From PALSA-911 sp963839645 (GTDB taxonomy: Bacteria; Pseudomonadota; Alphaproteobacteria; Acetobacterales; Acetobacteraceae), in the NCBI GenBank assembly GCA_963839645.1, contig CAWIVZ010000008.1, positions 744,001 to 808,000 of the forward strand: a DNA stretch of 64,000 nt, in the 5' to 3' direction. Below the pieces are notes generated by a model that was not told where the DNA came from, made no database searches, and saw only the letters and a list, made by a program, of their open reading frames with translations. The position numbers and the translations under genes were made by a program. The first letter of the stretch is position 1, and every line of letters begins with the position of its first letter. Below, one piece after another: positions 57,064 through 64,000 of this stretch.

Positions 57064-58119
57064 ATGGTCGATCCGGACAAGCTCAACAACGTTATCGGAC
57101 AGATGCTGACAGATCTCGGTGGCGCGTTCAGCGTGTCGCTGGTGCGTATCGGCGACAGGCTCGGGCTCTACAAGGCGCTGAACGACGGCGGCCCGATGAG
57201 CAGCGCGGAACTTGCCGCAAAGGCTTCGATCGCCGAACGCTACGCCCGGGAATGGCTGTCGCATCAGGCGGCGTCCGGCTACCTCGCCTACGACCCGGCG
57301 ACGCAAAAATTCTCGCTGCCGGAAGAACAGGCGATGATCTTCGCCAACGCTGACAGCCCTGTGTACATGCAGGGCGCCTTCGACATCGCCTCCGCGATGA
57401 TGGAGAACCAGAACCCGGTAGAAGCGGCCTTCAAGACCGGCAAGGGCGTCGGCTGGGGGGATCAGGCCGGCTGCCTGTTCTGCGCCACCGGCCGCTTCTT
57501 CCGCCCGGGCTATCAGAACAATCTGGTATCGGGCTGGCTGCCGCAGCTGCACGATACGGTGGCCAAGCTGGAGCAGGGCGCGCAGGTTGCCGATGTCGGC
57601 TGCGGGCACGGCTTCTCCACTGTCATCATGGCCAAGGCTTTCCCGAAATCCCGTTTCATCGGGTACGACTTCCATCCGGGCTCCGTCGCACAGGCGAAGG
57701 TGCACGCGCAGCAGCACGGCGTGACGGCGAACACCCACTTCGAGGTGGCCATGGCCTCGGACTTCCCGGCCAAGGACCTCGATCTCGTTACCTTTTTCGA
57801 CTGCCTGCATGACATGGGCGATCCCGTGGGGGCCGCGAAGCATGTGCGCCAGGCGCTGAAGCCGGACGGCACCTGGATGGTCGTGGAGCCGATCGCCGGC
57901 GACAATCTGGAAGACAATCTCAACCCGGTGGGGCGGCTGTACTACGCGGCCTCGACAATGATCTGCGTGCCGACCTCGCTCGATCAGCCGGTCGGCGCCG
58001 CGCTCGGCGCCCAGGCCGGGTTCGCACGGCTGAAGGACACGATCGGCAGCGGCGGCTTCTCCCGGGTTCGCCGCGCCACCGACACGCCGTTCAACATGAT
58101 CCTGGAAGCCCGGCCTTAA
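57064..58119 (+). CDS. SAM-dependent methyltransferase, winged-helix N-domain
   Basis: A 351-residue protein. An N-terminal winged helix (about 15-100, GLYKALNDGGPMSSAELAAK) is followed by a class I SAM domain with VADVGCGHGFSTVIMAKAF and LVTFFDCLHDMGDP. It resembles the Rv2258c-like group of small-molecule O- or N-methyltransferases. No pathway neighbours suggest the substrate. AACAGGAGG-like ribosome-binding sequence lies before ATG 57064. Confidence 0.87.
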   Translation: MVDPDKLNNVIGQMLTDLGGAFSVSLVRIGDRLGLYKALNDGGPMSSAELAAKASIAERYAREWLSHQAASGYLAYDPATQKFSLPEEQAMIFANADSPVYMQGAFDIASAMMENQNPVEAAFKTGKGVGWGDQAGCLFCATGRFFRPGYQNNLVSGWLPQLHDTVAKLEQGAQVADVGCGHGFSTVIMAKAFPKSRFIGYDFHPGSVAQAKVHAQQHGVTANTHFEVAMASDFPAKDLDLVTFFDCLHDMGDPVGAAKHVRQALKPDGTWMVVEPIAGDNLEDNLNPVGRLYYAASTMICVPTSLDQPVGAALGAQAGFARLKDTIGSGGFSRVRRATDTPFNMILEARP

Positions 58120-58317
58120 GATCGGCGGCCCTCCGGGGCCGCAACCGGCCCACGCAAGGCCTGTTGCCTTGCCGCGTCGCGGCGGACGGACCATGTTTGC
58201 CTCAGCGTCCAAGCCCAAACCCATGAGCGCGGCCGGCCGTTATACGGCATTGGCCGGCGCGAAGCCGTGGGTACGGGCCTGGATTCCGGATTTTCGGATG
58301 CAGGAAAGAGGCAGGCC

Positions 58318-60679
58318 ATGAACGCTCCATTTGACGCGATCGATCCATCCCAGATGAAATTCGCCGTCGGCCAGCCGGTCCCGCGCAAGGAGGACCCCAC
58401 CCTGCTGCAGGGCCGCGGCCGCTATTCCGACGACCTCAACCTACCCGGCCAGGCCTATGGCGTCGTCGTGCGTTCCCGCGTCGCGCATGGCCGTATCCTG
58501 GGCATCAACACCGAGGACGCGCGCGCCATGCCGGGCGTGCTCGCCATCTACACCGGCGCTGACCTCACCGCCGGCGGCATCGGCCTGATGCCGAAGGGCA
58601 TGAGCGCCAAGAACCGCGACGGTTCGGACATGAACAAGCCCGACCAGCCCGTCCTGACCCAGGACAAGGTCCGCTATGTCGGCGACCCCGTCGCCTTCGT
58701 GGTGGCGGAGACCGCCAAGCAGGCCAAGGACGCGGCGGAGATGGTGTTCCTCGACATCGACACCCTGCCCGCCGTCACCGACGCCCGCGCCGCCGCCGCG
58801 CCCGGCGCGCCGCTGGTGCACGAGACGGTAGCCAGACAACATCATCCTCGATTTCCACTACGGCCAGCCGGAAGAGGTGGAAAAAGCCTTCGCCGCCGCC
58901 GCCCACATCACCCGGATCAGCCCGCGCAACAACCGCATCGTGGTCGCCCCGATGGAGCCGCGCTCGGCGCTGGCCGATTTCGAGGACGGCCGCTACGTGC
59001 TGCGCCTGGGCTGCCAGAGCGCCTTCGGCATGCGCGACCTGCTGCGCATCCCGCTGAAGGCCGAGCGCGAGCAGGTGCGCGTGCTGATCGGCAATGTCGG
59101 CGGCTCGTTCGGCATGAAGTCCTCCTGCTACCCCGAATACATTGCCGCCCTGTTCGCCGCCCGCGCGCTGGGCCGGCCGGTGAAATGGACCGACGAACGC
59201 TCCGACAGCTTCCTTTCCGACAGCCACGGCCGCGATCACGACATGACGCTGGAACTGGCCCTGGACAAGGACGGCCAATTCCTCGCGCTGCGCACCACCG
59301 GCTACGGCAATATCGGCGCCTATCTCTCGAACGGCACCATCATCCCGCCCACCCAGAACGTGGTGAAGAACTCCATCAGCGTCTACCGCACGCCACTGAT
59401 CGACATCGCCACCAAGGTCGTGTTCACCAACACCACCCCCGTCGGCGCCTATCGCGGCGCCGGCCGGCCGGAGGCGAACTACTACATGGAACGGCTGATC
59501 GACCTTGCCGCCCTGGAGATGGGCATCGACAAGGTGGAAATGCGCCGGCGCAACCACATCGGCGCGGACCAGATGCCCTACGCCACGCCCACCCGCAACG
59601 AATACGACAGCGGCGATTTCCCCGGCCTGTTCGACAAGGCGCTGGCGCTGGCCGACTGGGACAATTTCGCCCAACGCAAGATCGCCAGCCGCAAACTGGG
59701 CAAGCTGCGCGGGCGCGGCATCGGCCAATATTTGGAAGTCACCGCCGCTCCGGCCAACGAAATGGGCGGCATCCGCTTCGAGCCGAACGGCGACGTCACC
59801 ATCATTACCGGCACTCTCGACTACGGCCAGGGCCACGCCACCCCCTTCGCCCAGGTGCTGGCGCGCGAGCTTGGCGTGCCGTTCGAAAAAATCCGCCTGC
59901 TGCAGGGCGACAGCGACGAACTGATCGCAGGCGGCGGTACCGGCGGCTCCAAATCCATCATGACCTCCGGCGCCGCGATCATCGAAGCCAGCCAGATCTG
60001 TATCGAAAACGGCCGCAAGATCGCCGCCCATGTGCTGGAAGCGGCGGTGGCGGATATCGAATTCTCCACCGGCCGCTTCACCATCGCCGGCACCGATCGC
60101 GGCATCGGCATCATGGAACTGGCGACCAAACTGCGCGAGGGCATCCCCCTGCCCGCGGACGTGCCCACCACGCTGGACGTGGCGCATATCTTCAAGGGCT
60201 CGCCCTGGGCCTACCCGAATGGCTGCCACATCGCCGAGGTGGAAGTGGACCCGGAAACCGGCGTGGTGGACGTGGTGCGCTATGCCATGGTGAACGATTT
60301 CGGCGTGGTGATTAACCCCATGCTGGTCGAGGGCCAGGCGCATGGCGGCATCGCCCAGGGCATCGGCCAGGCGCTGCGCGAGCACGTCGTCTACGACGAG
60401 GACGGCCAGATCATGACCGGCTCCTACATGGACTACGCCATGCCGCGGGCCGACGACCTGCCCTGGATCGCCTTCGGCAGCCACAACGTGCCGGCCACCA
60501 CCAACCTGCTCGGCGCCAAGGGCTGCGGCGAGGCCGGCTGCGCCGGTGCGCTGCCGGCGGTGATGAACGCCCTGGTGGACGCACTTTCCGAGTACGGCAT
60601 CCGCCATATCGACATGCCCGCCACGCCGGAAGTGGTCTGGCAGGCGATCGAGGCGGCCAAGGCCAAAAGCGCGACCTGA
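58318..60679 (+). CDS. Molybdenum hydroxylase large subunit, form II CODH-like (frame broken)
   Basis: About 786 residues after removing one base near 58830-58838. The N-terminal part has GQPVPRKEDPTLLQGRGRY, and past the break comes NIILDFHYGQPEEVEKAF. The active-site loop is AYRGAGR (about residue 377), the form II CoxL type, not the AYxCSFR of true CO dehydrogenase. The catalytic Glu is in GCGEAGCAGAL. It should bind molybdopterin cytosine dinucleotide and oxidise an aldehyde or heterocycle. Medium (FAD) and small (2Fe-2S) subunit genes are absent from both sides. Confidence 0.9.
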
Positions 60680-60802
60680 CAAGCGGTTAGCACCCTCTCA
60701 GCGGCACTGCATGGCAACCGTCACAATGTGGCGGTTGCGTGGCGGGCGCCGCCGCCCCATCTTCTGCCCAACGAACACCTCCTGAGGGGAGCACGGCCAC
60801 TC

Positions 60803-61639
60803 ATGCGTCAGCACAGACTGGTTCTCTGCACGCCGGAACGGGAGTTGTCCCCTCTGGTCGGCACCGTATGGGCCACCATGCGCCACGAAGCGGCCGCCGT
60901 CGCCTCGCGCGAGCCGGTGTTGGCCCGGCTGATCGACGAGCAGATCCTGCGCCATGGCTGCTTCGCTGAAGCGCTCACCGCCGTCCTCGCCCGCCGCCTC
61001 GCCGTCCCCGCGCTGGATGCCTGGGTGCTGTCGGACCTGGTCCGCGACGTGCTGGACGAGGAACCGGCGATCATCGACGCGGCCGCCTTCGACCTGGCCG
61101 CGATCCGTGAGCGCGACCCCGCCTGCCCCGACCTCCTCACCCCGATGCTGTATTTCAAGGGCTATCAGGCGCTGCAGGCCTACCGCGTCGGCCACCGGCT
61201 CTGGCAGATGGACAAGATCCACCTCGCCCGCCACCTGCAAAGCCGCATTTCCGAGGAATTCGGCGTCGACATCCACCCCGCCGCCCGCATGGGCCGCGGC
61301 ATTCTGATCGACCACGCCACCGCGCTGGTGATCGGCGAGACCGCCGTGGTCGAGGACGACGTATCCATCCTGCACAGCGTCACCCTCGGCGGCACCGGCA
61401 AGGAATGTGGCGACCGCCACCCGAAGATCCGCCGCGGCGTGTTGCTCGGCGCCGGCTCCACGGTGCTCGGCAATATCGAGGTCGGCGAAGGCGCCAAGAT
61501 CGGCGCCGGCAGCGTGGTGCTGACCTCGGTCGACCCCTTCACAACCGCCGCCGGCGTGCCGGCCCGCATGATCGGCCCCAAGCTTACCACCGCCGCGGCG
61601 CTGACCATGGAACAGACCATGCCCGTCTCGGGCAACTAA
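60803..61639 (+). CDS. cysE: Serine O-acetyltransferase
   Basis: A 278-residue CysE. An N-terminal helical domain (about 1-135) precedes a left-handed beta-helix with HPAARMGRGILIDHATAL and GGTGKECGDRHPKI, the CoA-binding part. It makes O-acetylserine for cysteine. ATG 60803 behind GAGGGGAG is chosen; longer frames add an unlike N-terminus. It converges with sucD. Confidence 0.96.
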   Translation: MRQHRLVLCTPERELSPLVGTVWATMRHEAAAVASREPVLARLIDEQILRHGCFAEALTAVLARRLAVPALDAWVLSDLVRDVLDEEPAIIDAAAFDLAAIRERDPACPDLLTPMLYFKGYQALQAYRVGHRLWQMDKIHLARHLQSRISEEFGVDIHPAARMGRGILIDHATALVIGETAVVEDDVSILHSVTLGGTGKECGDRHPKIRRGVLLGAGSTVLGNIEVGEGAKIGAGSVVLTSVDPFTTAAGVPARMIGPKLTTAAALTMEQTMPVSGN

Positions 61640-61671
61640 CGGCCGGGCGGCGACGGCCGCCAGGCCGCGGA

Positions 61672-62547
61672 CTACCCGCGCAGCGCCGTCACCATCGTGC
61701 TGCCCAGCGCCGCCGGGCTTTCGGCCACGTGAATGCCGGCCAGGCGCATCGCCTCGAACTTCGCCGCCGCCGTGTCCCGCCCGCCGGAGATCACCGCGCC
61801 GGCATGGCCCATCCGCCGGCCTGGAGGCGCCGTGGCGCCGGCGATGAACCCCACGGTCGGCTTCTTCACCTTGTTCGCCGCCAGGAACTCCGCCGCCAAA
61901 ATCTCGCTCTGGCCGCCGATCTCACCGATCATGATGATCTGCTTCGTCTCCGGGTCGGCGAGGAACATCTCCAGCACCTCGATGAAGTCCGTCCCCTTCA
62001 CCGGATCGCCGCCGATGCCGACGCAGGTGCTCTGCCCCAGCCCGGCCGCGGTGGTCTGCGCCACCGCCTCATAGGTCAGCGTGCCCGAGCGCGACACGAT
62101 GCCCACGCTGCCGCGCCGATGGATGTGGCCCGGCATGATGCCGATCTTGCAGGCATCGGGCGTGATCACACCGGGGCAGTTCGGCCCGATCAGGCGGGAT
62201 TGGCTGCCGGTCAGCGCGCGCTTCACCCGCACCATGTCCAGCACCGGAATGCCCTCGGTGATGCAGATGATCAGCGGGATTTCCGCATCGATCGCTTCCA
62301 GGATCGCATCGGCGGCAAAAGGCGGCGGCACATAGATCGCGGTGGCATCGGCCCCGGCCTTCTCCACCGCCTCGGCCACGGTGTCGAACACCGGCAGGTC
62401 CAGATGCTTCGTGCCGCCCTTGCCCGGCGTCACGCCGCCGGTCATCTTCGTGCCGTAGGCGATCGCCTGTTCCGAGTGGAACGTGCCCTGCGCCCCGGTG
62501 AATCCCTGGCAGATCACGCGCGTGTTGGCATCGACGAGAACGGCCAT
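61672..62547 (-). CDS. sucD: Succinyl-CoA ligase alpha subunit
   Basis: A 291-residue alpha subunit with the CoA-binding Rossmann domain (MAVLVDANTRVICQGFTGAQ) and the phospho-His in MGHAGAVISGG. With SucC it makes ATP or GTP in the TCA cycle. Its start overlaps the sucC stop by one base (TAATG). Confidence 0.98.
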   Translation of the reverse strand: MAVLVDANTRVICQGFTGAQGTFHSEQAIAYGTKMTGGVTPGKGGTKHLDLPVFDTVAEAVEKAGADATAIYVPPPFAADAILEAIDAEIPLIICITEGIPVLDMVRVKRALTGSQSRLIGPNCPGVITPDACKIGIMPGHIHRRGSVGIVSRSGTLTYEAVAQTTAAGLGQSTCVGIGGDPVKGTDFIEVLEMFLADPETKQIIMIGEIGGQSEILAAEFLAANKVKKPTVGFIAGATAPPGRRMGHAGAVISGGRDTAAAKFEAMRLAGIHVAESPAALGSTMVTALRG

Positions 62548-63743
62548 TATGCGGCTTCCTTCACGGCCTTGACCACCTTCTCGGCGGCATCGGCAAGATT
62601 GTCGGCGGAGATGATCGGCAGGCCGGACTTGGCCATGATCTCCTTGCCCAGCGCCACGTTGGTGCCTTCCAGCCGCACCACCAGCGGCACGCTGAGCTGC
62701 ACTTCCCGCGCCGCCGCCACCACGCCCTCGGCGATCACGTCGCAGCGCATGATGCCGCCGAAGATGTTGACCAATATGCCTTCGACGTTGGGATCGGACA
62801 GGATGATCTTGAACGCCGCGGAAACCCGCTCCTTCGTCGCGCCGCCGCCAACATCGAGGAAGTTGGCCGGCGAGGAACCGTACAGTTTGATGATGTCCAT
62901 CGTCGCCATGGCGAGGCCGGCGCCGTTCACCATGCAGCCGATCTGGCCATCCAGCGCCACGTAGTTCAGCGCGTATTTGGCGGCTTCCAGTTCCTTCGGG
63001 TCTTCTTCCGCCTCGTCGCGCAGCTTCTCGATCTCGGGGTGGCGATACAGCGCGTTGTCGTCGAAGCTGACCTTGGCATCCAGCGCGATCACATCCCCCG
63101 CACCGGTCACCACCAGCGGATTGATCTCGACAATGGCGCAGTCGAGCTCGATGAAGGCGCGGTACATCGCCAGCACGAATTTGGTGAACGTGCCGATCTG
63201 CTTGCCTTCCAGGCCCAACCCGAAGGCCAGCTTGCGGGCATGGAAGCCGGAAATGCCGGAAGCCGGATCGACGCCGACGCGCAGGATCTTCTCCGGGTTG
63301 TGTTCCGCCACATGCTCGATCTCCATCCCGCCCTCGGTGGAGGCGATGATGGTCACGCGCGAACTGTCGCGATCCACCAGCAGCGACAGGTACAGCTCCC
63401 GCTTGATGTCGCAGCCGGCCTCCACATAGACGCGATGCACGCGCTTGCCGTGTTCGCCGGTCTGTTTCGTAACCAGCGTATGGCCGATCATCGCCTCGGC
63501 GGCGGCGCGCACCTCGGCCGGCGATTTCGCCAGCCGAACCCCGCCCTTGCCGGCAGGATCGTCGGCGAAATGCCCAGCGCCACGCCCGCCGGCGTGGATC
63601 TGGGATTTCACCACATAGACCGGGCCGGGAAGTTTCCCGGCCGCTGCTTCGGCTTCTTCCGGCGTCCAGGCGACGAAGCCGTCCAGCACGGCGACGCCGT
63701 ACGTCTTCAGCAACTCTTTCGCCTGGTATTCATGGATGTTCAT
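62547..63743 (-). CDS. sucC: Succinyl-CoA ligase beta subunit
   Basis: A 398-residue beta subunit with an ATP-grasp domain (MNIHEYQAKELLKTYGVAV, VVKSQIHAGGRGAGHF) and a C-terminal ligase domain (GGGATKERVSAAFKIILSD). Intact and standard length. Mdh lies 24 bases upstream, so mdh-sucC-sucD is one operon, as in many alphaproteobacteria. Confidence 0.98.
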   Translation of the reverse strand: MNIHEYQAKELLKTYGVAVLDGFVAWTPEEAEAAAGKLPGPVYVVKSQIHAGGRGAGHFADDPAGKGGVRLAKSPAEVRAAAEAMIGHTLVTKQTGEHGKRVHRVYVEAGCDIKRELYLSLLVDRDSSRVTIIASTEGGMEIEHVAEHNPEKILRVGVDPASGISGFHARKLAFGLGLEGKQIGTFTKFVLAMYRAFIELDCAIVEINPLVVTGAGDVIALDAKVSFDDNALYRHPEIEKLRDEAEEDPKELEAAKYALNYVALDGQIGCMVNGAGLAMATMDIIKLYGSSPANFLDVGGGATKERVSAAFKIILSDPNVEGILVNIFGGIMRCDVIAEGVVAAAREVQLSVPLVVRLEGTNVALGKEIMAKSGLPIISADNLADAAEKVVKAVKEAA

Positions 63744-63767
63744 GGCGCCGGCCTTCTGGTTGGTGGA

Positions 63768-64000
63768 TCAGGCGATCAGCTTCTTCGCGGCATCGACCAG
63801 TTCCCGCACCGCGGCGCAGGACTTGTTGAACGCGGCCTGCTCGTCGGGGTTCAACTTGATCTCGACGATCCGCTCGATACCATTGCCGCCGATCACCACC
63901 GGCACGCCGACATACATGTCCTTCTGGCCGTATTCGCCGGTCAGGTACGCCGCGCACGGCAGCACCCGTTTCTTGTCCAGCAGATACGCCTCCGCCATCG
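63768..64000 (-). CDS. mdh: Malate dehydrogenase, C-terminal part (runs off window)
   Basis: The last 76 residues of malate dehydrogenase. AMAEAYLLDKKRVLPCAAYL and YGQKDMYVGVPVVIGGNGIE, then IKLNPDEQAAFNKS are typical of the LDH-like Mdh C-terminal domain. The 5' end lies beyond the window. Confidence 0.95.
   Translation of the reverse strand, partial: MAEAYLLDKKRVLPCAAYLTGEYGQKDMYVGVPVVIGGNGIERIVEIKLNPDEQAAFNKSCAAVRELVDAAKKLIA

Overview
The window reads as a chromosomal segment of a GC-rich alphaproteobacterium, most likely Rhodospirillales and probably Acetobacteraceae (inference). Pointers are a DUF1476 F1-ATPase inhibitor, CckA next to the flgBC-fliEQR-flhB operon and recA, a GTTC-N7-GTTC LexA box near recA, DUF4167, DUF1178, COQ9- and NDUFAF5-type proteins, and the ubiG-lysC-ptsP / rodZ-ispG-hisS-prfA-prmC housekeeping order. 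No rRNA, tRNA or CRISPR array was seen.

Layout. 1-7.5 kb is accessory: an IS3-type transposase remnant, a Crp/Fnr regulator divergent from three type I sulfatase genes with matching palindromes between them, and a decayed Gly/Pro-rich gene. 7.5-19 kb is core: ATPase inhibitor, cytidine deaminase, recA, cckA, flagellar export and rod genes, fliO/fliP and clpB with a heat-shock promoter. 19-28 kb is mixed metabolism: MOSC protein, ABC binding protein, a periplasmic cytochrome c, a cytochrome-porin fusion behind a perfect FNR box, carbonic anhydrase and a pair of acyl-CoA dehydrogenases. 28-37 kb holds transglutaminase, COQ9, deformylase, S21, a PaiB/MocR pair, a histidine-kinase-like protein without the phospho-acceptor His, L28, an Atm1-type exporter, a Nudix hydrolase and DUF4167. 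37.7-40.7 kb is a three-gene ABC exporter sitting between DUF4167 and prmC. 40.7-56 kb is the housekeeping block down to ubiG, dodecin, DUF1178, grxC, comF and a four-domain rhodanese. 56-64 kb holds two methyltransferases, an orphan molybdenum hydroxylase large subunit, cysE, sucD, sucC and the 3' part of mdh.

Two features shape the whole window. First, at least twelve genes, many of them essential (prfA, ispG, lysC, ptsP, prmC), are split by a frame break, and nearly every break is a net gain of one base in the sense direction. Removing one base restores normal family lengths, so these look like sequence errors rather than real pseudogenes; I annotate those genes across the break. Second, palindromic intergenic repeats (three copies of a hairpin-rich family and one 102-bp MITE-like element) lie tight against gene ends; one supplies the C-terminal tail of FliP and another supplies the stop codons of two convergent genes.

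The best candidates for new biology are the FNR-linked cytochrome-porin next to a periplasmic cytochrome c, the Crp/Fnr-controlled sulfatase cluster with its own palindrome family, and the repeat elements that define gene ends.
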